A DNA stretch of 20,472 nucleotides from Pseudomonadota bacterium (GCA_023423065.1 JAFAGC010000043.1:1-20472); one strand, 5' to 3'. Counted from the first letter of the stretch, positions 5,271-14,202 are shown. Numbers and translations are program-made. Notes: generated by a model not told the origin, from the sequence alone.

Positions 5271-7840
5271 TAATTACAGCTAACTACCTTGTCGGCGACG
5301 GTGCCGAGCTTCGCCTGCGACAGCGCGATGTCGAGCTTGCCGGAGGAGGTGATATCGAGGACCTCGTTCACCTTGCTCACATCGACCTTTGCTTTCTGGA
5401 AGCACTTGAGCGGGATGCCGACGGTCTGGAACTTGCCGGCCGGCAGAGCCTGGAGCGTGTCCGCGAAGGGCAGGGTGCCGCCGCAGCCCGCGCCGCAGCT
5501 CATGCCGATCGTCACGTCCTTCGGCGCATCCGCGTCGCGGCGCAGGCGCACCAGCAGCATCACGTCGCCGTTCGCTTCGCGCGACAGGTCGACGGTGCCC
5601 TCGCTCGTGATCTCGATCGACGCCGGGCCGTCACCCGCGAACACGAAGCGGCGCGCGCCTTCCTGCACGGTGTCGTCGATCGCGGTGACCTTCACGCGTC
5701 CGCCGATCGCGTCGACCGGCGTCGTCGTGATGCGCGTGGAGTCCGGCCCATTCGACACGCGCAGCGACCATGGCGGAACCGGGATGCCCTTGTCGAAGTA
5801 CGACCCGACGTTCATGAGTTCGGCCGGGATGCCCGGATCCTCGGACAACTCGGCGAGCTCCGCCGGTGCGGCGTACGTCAGGCCAAAGCCGAACGCGAAC
5901 AGTGGATCGTACGGCTCGCGGTTCACGTTGAGCGGCTCGCCCGTCGCATCCTTCGGCCACGAGAAGGACAGCTTGCCGGTGAAGTCATGATTCACCGAAC
6001 CATCCTTCTTGCGGAACAACACGTCGGAGATACCGCCGCCCTCGGTGCCCGGCAGCCACGCCGCGACATAGGCATTCGCGAGATTGATCTCGCGGTTCTG
6101 CCACAGCGGACGTCCCGAGAACAGCACCGCGACCACGGGAATGTTCTCCGCGCGCAGCTTCTGCATGATCTCGAGATGCTGCGTCATCGAGCCGGGCAGC
6201 GTGAGCACCTTGAGGTCGCCCTGGAATTCCGCGTACGGGTTCTCGCCGAATGCGACGATCGCGTAGTCGGGCTTCTTCTTGTAGCTGCCGTCGGTGGATA
6301 GTTCGGCGCTGCCGCCGCCGGCCTTCACCGCCGCGCGCACGCCGCCCCACAACGACGTGCCGCCCGGGAAGTCGGCGTTCTTGAGTCCGGTGCCCTGCCA
6401 CGTGATGGTCCAGCCGCCCGACTGCTTCATGATGCTGTCGGCGCCGTCGCCCGTGACGAGCACGTGCTTGTCAGCCGCGAGCGGCAGCAGGCCTCCGTTG
6501 TTCTTCAGCAGCACCAGCGACTGGCGCACGGCGTCGCGCGCGAGCGCGCGCTGTTCCGGCGAGGCGAGCATCTTGAAGTTGCCCGCGAGAGCGCGCTTCG
6601 ACGGCGGGCCCGCTTCGAACAGGCCGGCGCGGAACTTCACGCGCAGGATGCGCGTGACGGCGTCGTCGAGACGCTCCATCGGGATCGTGCCGTCCTTCAC
6701 CTGCTTCACGAGGTTTTCGTACAGGCCGCGCCAGGAATCCGGCGCCATGTACATGTCGAGACCCGCGATCAGCGCCTGCGGACAGTTGTCGTTCGTGCAA
6801 CCTTCGACCTGGCCGTGCGCGTTCCAGTCGCCGACCGTGAAGCCGTCGAAGTTCATGCGCTTCTTGAGCACGTCGGTCATGAGACCCTTGTTGCCGGTGT
6901 GCTTGACGCCCTGCCAGCTCGAGAAGGAGATCATGATGGTCTGCACGCCCGCCTCGATGGCCGGCACGTAACCCGCGTTGTGGATCTCGACGAGCTCGGA
7001 TTCCGGACCGAGCGCGTCGCCCTGGTCGCGGCCTTCATGAGTGCCGCCGTCCGCGAGGAAGTGCTTGGTCGAGGAGATCACGTACTTGCCCTTGAGGAAG
7101 TCGGGGGAAGCCGGATCACCCTGCAGTCCCTTCACGAACACGCCGGCGTACGACGCGACGAGCCGCGGATCCTCCGAGTAACCCTCGTAGGAGCGGCCCC
7201 AGCGATCGTCCTGCGGGACGGTCACGGTGGGCGCGAACGTCCAGTCGATGCCGGTGGTGCGCACCTGCTCGGCGGTAACCCGCGCGATGTTCGCCAACAA
7301 CTCCGGGTTGTTAGTCGCGCCGAGACCGATGTTGTGCGGGAACAGCACGGCGCCGACGATGTTGCTGTGGCCGTGCATCGCATCGGTGCCCCAGATCATC
7401 GGGATGCCGACGCCGCCGTCGCTCGTGTCGATCGACGCGTAGTAGAACTCGTCGGCGAGCTTCAGCCACTTGTCGGGCGGGGCCCACTCGTCACCGCCCG
7501 GCGACGAACCGCCACCGTTGAGCACCGAGCCCAGGTGATATTTCTTCATGTCCGCGGGCGTGATGCTCGCGATGTCGCCCTGCACGACCTGGCCGACCTT
7601 TTCCTCGACGGTCATTTTCGCCAGCAGCGCGGCGACCTTTTCCTCGAGCGCGGCGTCCTTCTCGAACGGCCACTTCGGCGAGGGCCAGATCTCGGGATGA
7701 ACCGTGCCGGGAGCTTCCTGCGGCGCGGCGGCCTTGGACGAATCCTGGCTTGCATCCTTGCATCCGAACAACATCAAAAAGGGCACGGCGAGCAGTGCCG
7801 CGGCCTGTTTGGACCGGACAAGAGACATGGAAGGGGACAT
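5270..7840 (-). CDS. Lipoprotein glycoside hydrolase family 3 exo-beta-glucanase/glucosidase (ExoP-like)
   Basis: An 856-residue GH3 enzyme that would remove glucose from beta-glucan or oligosaccharide ends at the cell envelope. Residues 1-27 are a lipoprotein signal ending in LFGC, with C27 the lipidation site. The catalytic TIM-barrel carries GTDAMHG (151-157), RWGRSYEGYSEDP (213-225), KHF (259-261) and the nucleophile region GFTVGDWNAHG with D338. The second domain has GGWTITWQG (475-483) and GENPYAEFQGD, where E538 is the likely acid/base by analogy with barley ExoI. The roughly 200-residue C-terminal part matches the extra galactose-binding-like domain of ExoP-type enzymes. ATG 7838-7840 is chosen because GGGAG precedes it at good spacing; ATG four codons later has none. 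It is divergent from the halogenase-like operon. Family firm; exact linkage specificity (beta-1,3 or 1,4) not determined. Confidence 0.95.
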   Translation of the reverse strand: MSPSMSLVRSKQAAALLAVPFLMLFGCKDASQDSSKAAAPQEAPGTVHPEIWPSPKWPFEKDAALEEKVAALLAKMTVEEKVGQVVQGDIASITPADMKKYHLGSVLNGGGSSPGGDEWAPPDKWLKLADEFYYASIDTSDGGVGIPMIWGTDAMHGHSNIVGAVLFPHNIGLGATNNPELLANIARVTAEQVRTTGIDWTFAPTVTVPQDDRWGRSYEGYSEDPRLVASYAGVFVKGLQGDPASPDFLKGKYVISSTKHFLADGGTHEGRDQGDALGPESELVEIHNAGYVPAIEAGVQTIMISFSSWQGVKHTGNKGLMTDVLKKRMNFDGFTVGDWNAHGQVEGCTNDNCPQALIAGLDMYMAPDSWRGLYENLVKQVKDGTIPMERLDDAVTRILRVKFRAGLFEAGPPSKRALAGNFKMLASPEQRALARDAVRQSLVLLKNNGGLLPLAADKHVLVTGDGADSIMKQSGGWTITWQGTGLKNADFPGGTSLWGGVRAAVKAGGGSAELSTDGSYKKKPDYAIVAFGENPYAEFQGDLKVLTLPGSMTQHLEIMQKLRAENIPVVAVLFSGRPLWQNREINLANAYVAAWLPGTEGGGISDVLFRKKDGSVNHDFTGKLSFSWPKDATGEPLNVNREPYDPLFAFGFGLTYAAPAELAELSEDPGIPAELMNVGSYFDKGIPVPPWSLRVSNGPDSTRITTTPVDAIGGRVKVTAIDDTVQEGARRFVFAGDGPASIEITSEGTVDLSREANGDVMLLVRLRRDADAPKDVTIGMSCGAGCGGTLPFADTLQALPAGKFQTVGIPLKCFQKAKVDVSKVNEVLDITSSGKLDIALSQAKLGTVADKVVSCN

Positions 7841-7927
7841 CGAGAAACTCCCTGTTTTTGTGCGCCGACAGCCTATTCTGTCTCAGGCGGAAATTCGAGG
7901 TCTGATGCCCCGTTTCGGTGAGTTTCG

Positions 7928-7956
7928 TTGACAGGTATGGGGTGCGCGGCTAGCCT
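7928..7956 (+). promoter_or_regulatory. Candidate promoter for the 7995-14178 operon
   Basis: A perfect -35 TTGACA (7928-7933) is followed, after 17 bp, by TAGCCT (7951-7956), a weak -10. It lies 39 bp upstream of the first gene's start in the 154-bp divergent gap. An inverted repeat GACAG-N6-CTGTC at 7867-7882 lies further up and could be an operator for either side. Confidence 0.4.
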
Positions 7957-7994
7957 CGCCGCCGCGTCGACGCGGTGGGGGCTCAAGGGATCAA

Positions 7995-9563
7995 ATGGAA
8001 GCGGATCGAAGAATCAGGCGAATCGCCATCGTGGGCGGTGGCGTCGCGGGTTGGCTCTCCGCGGCTGCGTTGGCGCGCAAGCTGGGCAGTCATTGTTCCA
8101 TCCATCTCGTCGAAACGGCGGAGCCCGCGTCTCCGGGCCGCGCCGAAGCGACCCTGCCGCACGTGCTCGATCTGCTGCGCTTCCTCGGCATCGATCAGAA
8201 CGATTTCATCGACAAGACGCAGTCCACCTACAGCCTCGGTACGCGCTTCGTCGACTGGGCGGCGGCCGGCGAAAGTTTCTGGCATCCCTTCGGCGGCTTC
8301 GGCGCGCTCATCGAGCGGCGGCCGTTCCACCACTTCTGGCACAAGGCGCGCGCGCTGGGCCTGAAGCCGCGGCTCGAGCTGTTCAGCCATGAAATCGCCA
8401 TGGCGACGGCCAACCGCTTCATCTTCCCGACGAATTCGCTGGGTGTCGCGCAGAACCTGCGTTACGCGCTGCACGTCGATTCGCTGCTGCTGACGCGTTA
8501 CCTGCGCACGCTGGCCGAGCGCGCCGGCGTGATCCGGCTCGAGCGCAAGCTCACCGATGCGACGCTGCGCGAAAACGGCTTCATCGAAGAGCTGCAGTTC
8601 GAGGACGGCGGCAAGCTGCGCGCGGACCTGTTCATCGACTGCACGCCGCGCGCGGCCCTGATCGGCGAGAAGTTAGGCGCGCCGTACGAAGACTGGCGTA
8701 AATGGCTGCCCTGCGATCGCATCGTCAGTGCGGCGACGTTGGCCGACGGCGCGCGTCCTCCCTACGTGCGCGTCACCGCGCGCGCCGCGGGCTGGCAGTG
8801 GCGCACACCGCTTCAGACCCATACGAGCCACGGCCATGTGTATGCGAGCGCGCACCAGTCCGACGAGGACGCCGCGAGCGACTTGCGCGCCGCGGCCGCC
8901 GATACGCCGATCGCCGAGCCGCGCATCGAGCAATTCGCTCCGGGTCTGCGCCGCAAGTTGTGGGAAAAGAACGTCGTCGCGATCGGCGCCGCCGCGGGCG
9001 CGCTCGATCCGCTCGTTCCGGTCGATCTGCACCTGGTCTCCAACGGCATCTTCAGCCTGCTCGATCACTTCCCGGACAGCCAGTTTGACCCCGCAAACCT
9101 GGCGAGCTACAACGCCGGCTTGGGAGAGGATTACGAGGCCATTCGTGACTTCATCGTCCTGCACTACCGCACCTCGCGGCGCGACGACTCGCCGTTCTGG
9201 AAGCAGTGCGCGGCCATGACGCCGCCGGACAAGGTCACGCAGCGCCTCGAGATGTACCGGGCGACGGGCCGCGTGATGCAGCACCGGCCGGAGCTGTTCG
9301 GCGATCTCGATTGGTTCTGGATCCTCGAAGGCGCGGGCATCGTTCCGCGCGACTACGATCCGCTGGTCGACACCGTCGACTTCGAACAGGTCAAGCGCCT
9401 GATGCTCGCGATCAGCCAGAAGGTGACGGCGGACGTCGGCGCCGCGCCCACTCACGACAGTTTCTTCGCCGCCGCGAACGCGCGGCTCGGCCAGGCGCGC
9501 AAGGCGGCCGCGCCCGTTCCGCCCGCACCCAGCGCGCCCGCGCCCAATCCGCCCACGAACTGA
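7995..9563 (+). CDS. Flavin-dependent halogenase-family protein lacking the catalytic Lys and Glu
   Basis: A 522-residue member of the tryptophan halogenase family. Seen: FAD-binding IVGGGVAGW at 12-20, the family segment GRAEATLP (48-55), and GWQWRTP at 266-272, a variant of the WxWxIP motif. In PrnA/RebH the oxidant-delivering lysine lies in a TFKxxIxF context; here the same place reads TYSLGTRF, so S80 replaces it. The EPLEST motif that carries the catalytic Glu and chloride-site Thr reads DPLVPV (338-343), so V341 stands in its place. This argues against standard halogenation; another flavin reaction or a binding role is possible. The C-terminal 35 residues are Ala/Pro-rich. ATG 7995 has AAGGGA nearby at 7985-7990. 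It is first in an operon with fructokinase 4 nt downstream. Such halogenase-like genes are common in sugar-utilisation loci of TonB-receptor-rich bacteria, with unclear function. Confidence 0.85.
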   Translation: MEADRRIRRIAIVGGGVAGWLSAAALARKLGSHCSIHLVETAEPASPGRAEATLPHVLDLLRFLGIDQNDFIDKTQSTYSLGTRFVDWAAAGESFWHPFGGFGALIERRPFHHFWHKARALGLKPRLELFSHEIAMATANRFIFPTNSLGVAQNLRYALHVDSLLLTRYLRTLAERAGVIRLERKLTDATLRENGFIEELQFEDGGKLRADLFIDCTPRAALIGEKLGAPYEDWRKWLPCDRIVSAATLADGARPPYVRVTARAAGWQWRTPLQTHTSHGHVYASAHQSDEDAASDLRAAAADTPIAEPRIEQFAPGLRRKLWEKNVVAIGAAAGALDPLVPVDLHLVSNGIFSLLDHFPDSQFDPANLASYNAGLGEDYEAIRDFIVLHYRTSRRDDSPFWKQCAAMTPPDKVTQRLEMYRATGRVMQHRPELFGDLDWFWILEGAGIVPRDYDPLVDTVDFEQVKRLMLAISQKVTADVGAAPTHDSFFAAANARLGQARKAAAPVPPAPSAPAPNPPTN

Positions 9564-9567
9564 GAAC

Positions 9568-10515
9568 GTGTCCCCCACGACCAAACTACTCGCGGGCGTC
9601 GAGCTGGGCGGCACCAAGTGCGTGTGTATCCTCGGCACGGGACCGGATGACGTGCGCGCGATCGAGCGGCTGCCGACCGGCGAGCGCGAGGAGACCCTGC
9701 GGCAGATCGAGTCCGTGCTCGAGCGCTGGCGCCAGCAATTCGGCGCGCCGCGCGCGCTCGGCATCGCTTCGTTCGGCCCGATCGATCTCAAGCCCGGTTC
9801 CGCGACCTGGGGATACATCACCTCGACTCCCAAACCCGGCTGGCGCGACACCGACATCGCGCAACGTCTCGGCCGCCGCTTCGGCGTGCCCGTGATGTTC
9901 GATACCGACGTGAACGGCGCGGCGTTCGCGGAAGGGCGCTGGGGCGCGGCGCGCGGTCTTTCCGACTACGCCTACATCACCGTCGGCACCGGGATCGGTG
10001 GCGGCAGCATCGTGCGCGGCAAGTCGGTGTTCGGTCTGACGCACACCGAGCTCGGCCACGTACGCGTCGCCCGTGTGCCCGGCGACACGTTCGCGGGCGT
10101 CTGTCCTTATCACGGCGATTGCATCGAGGGACTCGCATCGGGTCCCGCGATCGAAGCGCGCGCCGGCATGCCCGCATCCGAGTTGCCGCCGGATCACCCG
10201 GCCTGGGGTTTCGTCGCGCACGGACTCGCGCAGATGCTCCACACGATGGTTCTGACCACCGCGCCCGCGCGCATCCTGCTCGGCGGCGGTGTCATGAGTG
10301 CGCAGGCGCACCTGTTCGATCGCATCCGCGAGGAGCTCAAGCGCAGTCTCGGCGGTTATGTCGAAGCGCCGGAGATCGAGCAGGGCCTCGCGAAGTACGT
10401 CGTTCCTCCGGGGCTCGGCACGATGGCCGGCCCGCTCGGTGCGCTGGCGCTCGCGGCCGACGCGGAAACCGACGTTTCCACGCGCAGGAACCTGTTCGCG
10501 GCGGCCGCCTTGTGA
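9568..10515 (+). CDS. ROK-family fructokinase
   Basis: A 315-residue cytosolic sugar kinase that would phosphorylate fructose (possibly mannose) with ATP to the 6-phosphate. Seen: N-terminal phosphate loop GVELGGTK (10-17), the catalytic Asp in FDTDVNGAA (D114), the ATP motif VGTGIGGGS (139-147), and a zinc site made of H164 in ELGHVRV plus C179, H182 and C185 in GVCPYHGDCIEG. That CPYH-x2-C form is typical of ROK fructokinases such as B. subtilis YdhR rather than of ROK glucokinases or NagK. The GTG start at 9568 lies 4 nt after the upstream stop, so translation is probably coupled. Its TGA overlaps the next gene's GTG. Function is well supported; strict substrate choice is inference from the AGE isomerase in the same operon. 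Confidence 0.9.
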   Translation: MSPTTKLLAGVELGGTKCVCILGTGPDDVRAIERLPTGEREETLRQIESVLERWRQQFGAPRALGIASFGPIDLKPGSATWGYITSTPKPGWRDTDIAQRLGRRFGVPVMFDTDVNGAAFAEGRWGAARGLSDYAYITVGTGIGGGSIVRGKSVFGLTHTELGHVRVARVPGDTFAGVCPYHGDCIEGLASGPAIEARAGMPASELPPDHPAWGFVAHGLAQMLHTMVLTTAPARILLGGGVMSAQAHLFDRIREELKRSLGGYVEAPEIEQGLAKYVVPPGLGTMAGPLGALALAADAETDVSTRRNLFAAAAL

Positions 10516-11714
10516 TCGGCTCTCCCGGCAAACAGATGCGGTTGTCGGGCACCAATCTCGAACGCGCGGGCGATCACAACCAGCGCGTCACATTGCACGT
10601 GATCCGCGTCAACGGTCCGATAACCCGCGCGGAAATCGCGGCCATCACCGGGCTCACCGCTCCCGCCATCGCGAACATCACCAAGCGGCTCCTCACGGAC
10701 AACCTGATCAAGGAAGCGGGGCGCCGGCGCGGCGGACGCGGCCAGCCCGCGACCAAACTCGTCATCAACCCCGACAGCTGGTTTTCGATCGGCCTCAATC
10801 TCGATCGCGACCACATCACGATGGTGGTGCTCGACTTCGAAGGCCGCGTGCGGTCGCGCGACTCGGTCGAGGTCAAATTCGCGTTGCCGAAGGACTTCGA
10901 GCAGTTCTTCCGCAAGAGCGTGGACAAACTACTCTCGAAGGCCGGTATCGACCGCGACCAGCTGGTCGGCATCGGCGTGGCGTTGCCCGACGACATGCCG
11001 CGCGCCGCGACCCTGCCGCACCAGCCTGCCAACTACGGCGTCTGGGCCTCCACCGACGTGCGCTCGCTGCTCTCGGGCACGCTCGGCGTGCCGGTGTTCG
11101 TCGAAAACGACGCGGCCGCGGCGACGATGGGCGAGATGCAGTTCGGTCTCGGCAAGAAGTACCAGACCTTCTTCTACATCCTGATCACGGCGGCGCTCGG
11201 CGGCAGCGTGGTCGTCGAGGGCAATCATTTCCGCGGCGCGACGGGCCGCAGCGGCGAGCTCGGCATGTTGCGCGGCCGCGATGCGAGCGGGCGCGAACGG
11301 CAGATCCAGGAAATCGTCTCGTTGTCGGCGCTCTACAGCCGGCTCGCGGCGCAGGGCATCCGCGTCGCGGCACCGCACGAGCTCACCTCGCTCGACGTCA
11401 GCGGCGAGGCCATCGTCGATGCCTGGATCGAGGCCGCGGTCGACACGCTGATCGATCCGCTGCTCGGGATCAATTGCCTCGTGAATCCCGAGGCCGTGCT
11501 CATCGGCGGACGCCTGCCCGCCGCGATCGTCGATCGCATCGCGGACCAGTTGAACCAGCGCCTGCTCGCGCACGCCGGCGCGGTGCCCGCGATCGCGCCG
11601 GTGGCGCGCGCGGCGCTCTCGGATGACGCGCCCGCCGTCGGCGCCGCCATCCTGCCGTTCAGTCACCGCCTGCTTCCGACACGCACCGCGCTCATGAAGG
11701 TCGCGGCGCTCTAA
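10512..11714 (+). CDS. ROK-family transcriptional regulator (NagC/Mlc/XylR type)
   Basis: A 400-residue sugar-responsive regulator. A winged helix-turn-helix covers about residues 22-70, with ITRAEIAAITGLTAPAIANI at 37-56, followed by a ROK kinase-like domain containing VENDAAAA (D200). The sensor domain is degenerate. The ATP loop GTGxGGG reads TAALGGS (225-231). The ROK histidine reads Met (GELGM, M252), and the cysteine zinc cluster of NagC/Mlc is absent in GRDASGRERQIQE. It therefore should not phosphorylate sugar and probably folds without the structural zinc. I chose GTG 10512, which overlaps the fructokinase TGA by four bases. ATG 10536 is an alternative, and the frame is open further upstream only as a shadow of the kinase gene. 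It probably controls its own operon with mannose, fructose or a related sugar as effector (inference). Confidence 0.88.
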   Translation: MIGSPGKQMRLSGTNLERAGDHNQRVTLHVIRVNGPITRAEIAAITGLTAPAIANITKRLLTDNLIKEAGRRRGGRGQPATKLVINPDSWFSIGLNLDRDHITMVVLDFEGRVRSRDSVEVKFALPKDFEQFFRKSVDKLLSKAGIDRDQLVGIGVALPDDMPRAATLPHQPANYGVWASTDVRSLLSGTLGVPVFVENDAAAATMGEMQFGLGKKYQTFFYILITAALGGSVVVEGNHFRGATGRSGELGMLRGRDASGRERQIQEIVSLSALYSRLAAQGIRVAAPHELTSLDVSGEAIVDAWIEAAVDTLIDPLLGINCLVNPEAVLIGGRLPAAIVDRIADQLNQRLLAHAGAVPAIAPVARAALSDDAPAVGAAILPFSHRLLPTRTALMKVAAL

Positions 11715-11741
11715 CCACTTTCCGTTTCAAAGGGGGCTTCG

Positions 11742-13025
11742 ATGGAAGACAACAAGTACAAAGGCATGTTGAAGGGCTTCGTGACGGTTACCACGCTGTT
11801 CTTCATGTGGGGATTCATCACCGTTTCGGTCGATCCGCTGATCGCGGCGCTGAAGGCGATCTTCGAACTCAGCTACGCGGAGGCGATGCTCACGCAGTTC
11901 GCGTTCTTCATGGCGTACTTCGTGGTGTCGTTGCCGGCGGCGGCGCTGATCGCCAGGCTCGGCAACAGCAAGTCCATCATCTTTGCGCTGGGCGTCATGG
12001 TTCTCGGGTGTCTCGTGGTTCCGGTGGCGACCACGTTGAACACGTACGCACTGGTGCTCGTGGCGCTGTTCATCATCGCGAGCGGCATCACCATTCTCCA
12101 GGTCGTGGCAAATCCGTTGGCCGCCGCACTCGGTCCGCCGGAGCGTTCGCATTTCCGACTCACCTTCTCGCAGACGTTCAATTCCCTCGGCACGTTCCTC
12201 GGGCCGCTGCTCGTTTCGGGCATCATCCTCGCGGGCGGTATCTTCGCCGTGACGCACGGCGCCGAGGTCACGCCGGAGCTGCGGGCCGAATCGTTCCGCA
12301 AGATCGACAGCGTCTTCCTGATGATCGCGGGCGCGCTGGTGCTGCTCGCGCTGTTCATCTTCGTGTTCCGTCGTCTGCTCGACGTGACGAAGCCGGTCGA
12401 CGAGGGCCAGCGCCCTTCGGTCGCCACCGCGTTCAAATCGCGATGGGCACTGCTCGGAGCCGGGGCGATCTTCCTGTACGTCGGCGCGGAGGTCTCCATC
12501 GGCAGCGCCATGACGAACTTCCTGGCGGAGCCCGACATGCTGAACATCCCGCTCGAGGAAGCGGGGAAGATGGTGAGTTACTACTGGGGCGGCGCGATGG
12601 TCGGTCGTTTCATCGGCAGTGGCTTGCTGTTCCTCGTGAAGCAGCGCGCCCCCTGGCTGCTCGCGGCGTTCGCGCTCGGCGCCGCGCTGTTGTGTCTCGC
12701 CGTGTCGCAGATGCACGGTTCGACGGCCGCGTATCTCGCGTTGTCCATCGGACTGTTCAACTCGATCATGTTCCCCGTGATCTTCACGCTCACGCTGGAG
12801 CGTTCGACCGCCGCGCCCGCCGCGACGTCCGGGTTGCTGTGTCTCGCGATCGTCGGCGGCGCGATCCTGCCCTACGTGTACGGGTTGATCGCCGACTCCG
12901 CCGGGCTGCATACGGCATACTTCCTGCCCGCCGTCGCGTACCTGCTGATCATGGGCTTCGCGGTCGCCGCGAGCGGCGCGAAGGTGTTCCAGCACGGTAC
13001 GGCAACGGCGGCCACCGCTCACTGA
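11742..13025 (+). CDS. FucP/NagP-type sugar:proton symporter (MFS)
   Basis: A 427-residue inner-membrane carrier with about twelve hydrophobic segments. The first helix FFMWGFITVSVDPLI contains D31, the position of the essential Asp of FucP, although the usual Asn-Asp pair is Val-Asp here. The family signature ILQVVANPLAAALG (118-131) with RLTFSQTFNSLGTFLGP (139-155) is clear. Q120 replaces the Glu of E. coli FucP, as in NagP-like carriers. ATG 11742 follows AAGGGGG at 11729-11736, 5 nt away. It lies 27 nt after the ROK regulator and 7 nt before the AGE isomerase, so it surely shares their transcript. Substrate is inferred as mannose or another hexose from the neighbouring isomerase and kinase; glucose or N-acetylglucosamine cannot be excluded. 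Confidence 0.9.
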   Translation: MEDNKYKGMLKGFVTVTTLFFMWGFITVSVDPLIAALKAIFELSYAEAMLTQFAFFMAYFVVSLPAAALIARLGNSKSIIFALGVMVLGCLVVPVATTLNTYALVLVALFIIASGITILQVVANPLAAALGPPERSHFRLTFSQTFNSLGTFLGPLLVSGIILAGGIFAVTHGAEVTPELRAESFRKIDSVFLMIAGALVLLALFIFVFRRLLDVTKPVDEGQRPSVATAFKSRWALLGAGAIFLYVGAEVSIGSAMTNFLAEPDMLNIPLEEAGKMVSYYWGGAMVGRFIGSGLLFLVKQRAPWLLAAFALGAALLCLAVSQMHGSTAAYLALSIGLFNSIMFPVIFTLTLERSTAAPAATSGLLCLAIVGGAILPYVYGLIADSAGLHTAYFLPAVAYLLIMGFAVAASGAKVFQHGTATAATAH

Positions 13026-13032
13026 TCGACTC

Positions 13033-14178
13033 ATGGACGACAAGGCACGCATACATGCACAACACGGCCGGCTCAGCGGCTGGCTGTGCGATGCGGCCTA
13101 TCCACTCTGGCCCACCCGCGGGCGCGACCCCGCGGGTGGATTCCACGAGCGGCTGACGCAGGACGGGCAATCGCTCGCGGAACCGCGCCGCTCGCGCGTG
13201 AATCCGCGCCAGGTGTATTGCTTCGCGGTGGCGCCGTCGCTCGGGTGGCGCGGCGACGTGGCAGGGCTGGTCCAGCACGGGCTCGACTATTTTCTGGCGA
13301 AGTATCGGCGTCCCGACGGACTGTTCCGCACGCTCGTGAACGCCGACGGCTCGGTGCGCGACGACCGCGCGCTGCTCTACGACCAGGCCTTCGGGATGCT
13401 CGCGTTCAACGTCGCGGCCGGCATCGGCAATACATGCGCCGAGCGCGAGCGGCTCGCCATCGAGTTGCACGGGCTGATCTTCGAGAAGATGAAGCGCGCG
13501 CAGGGGCCGGGGTTCGAGAGCGGAATGCCCGCGAGCCTGCCGCTGCTGTCGAATCCGCACATGCACCTGTTCGAGGCCGCGCTCGCGGGCAGCGAGGTCT
13601 GTTCGGAGAACGCGTTGTGGAAGACGCTGGCGGACGAGATCGCCGAACTCGCGCTGGCGAAATTCATCGACCCGAAGAGCGGCGCGTTGCGCGAATTCTT
13701 CGACGCCTCATGGAATCCCGCGCCGGGCATCGAAGGCCGCATCGTCGAGCCCGGTCACCAGTTCGAATGGGCCTGGCTGCTGCTGCGCTGGGGCGGATCG
13801 AAACACACACGGGCGCGCGAGGCGGCGCTGAAGCTCATCGAGATCGGCGAACACTTCGGCGTGCGGGACGGCCTCGCGACCAACAGTCTGCTCGACGACT
13901 TCTCGCCGCACGATGCGGGCGCGCGCCTCTGGCCGCAGACCGAGCGCATCAAGGCGGCGGCACTCGCGGCGCGCCTGACGGGCGAGCCGCGTTATCTCGC
14001 GACGACGGCCGCCGCGACCGACGGCCTGATGCGTTACCTGGATACGCCGATCCCGGGCCTGTGGTACGACCGCATCGACGCCGCTGGAAAGCGGGTGGAC
14101 GAGCCGGCGCCGGCCAGCAGCTTCTATCACCTGGTCGCGGCAATCGCGGAACTGAGCGCTCTCGCAAGGTCCATCTGA
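13033..14178 (+). CDS. AGE-family epimerase/isomerase, probable mannose isomerase
   Basis: A 381-residue alpha/alpha-barrel enzyme of the N-acylglucosamine 2-epimerase family. Conserved active-site segments are all present: RVNPRQ near 55-60, LLSNPHMHLFEA (171-182; H176 and H178), EPGHQFEWAWLL (239-250; H242), RLWPQTERIKA (298-308) and SSFYHL (362-367; H366). The set of three histidines matches the catalytic histidines of YihS-type aldose-ketose isomerases. With a fructokinase and a hexose carrier in the same operon, the simplest reading is mannose to fructose, then fructose-6-phosphate. Alternatives are glucose/mannose interconversion or acting on an amino sugar. It starts 7 nt after the transporter gene and ends 24 nt from the convergent LacI gene, with no obvious terminator between. 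Confidence 0.9.
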   Translation: MDDKARIHAQHGRLSGWLCDAAYPLWPTRGRDPAGGFHERLTQDGQSLAEPRRSRVNPRQVYCFAVAPSLGWRGDVAGLVQHGLDYFLAKYRRPDGLFRTLVNADGSVRDDRALLYDQAFGMLAFNVAAGIGNTCAERERLAIELHGLIFEKMKRAQGPGFESGMPASLPLLSNPHMHLFEAALAGSEVCSENALWKTLADEIAELALAKFIDPKSGALREFFDASWNPAPGIEGRIVEPGHQFEWAWLLLRWGGSKHTRAREAALKLIEIGEHFGVRDGLATNSLLDDFSPHDAGARLWPQTERIKAAALAARLTGEPRYLATTAAATDGLMRYLDTPIPGLWYDRIDAAGKRVDEPAPASSFYHLVAAIAELSALARSI

Positions 14179-14202
14179 CCGCGCCTACAGGTCGCGCCGG
14201 GA

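Noticed and set aside
7867..7882. GACAG-N6-CTGTC as a third operator for the LacI regulator
   Set aside because: The half-sites resemble the operators, but the spacing between GACA and TGTC is 8 rather than 4 bases and the central CG is missing.
10119..10511. Upstream extension of the ROK regulator inside the fructokinase gene
   Set aside because: It lies wholly within the fructokinase in another frame and reads as an Arg-rich shadow; the regulator's winged helix begins only after about 10560.
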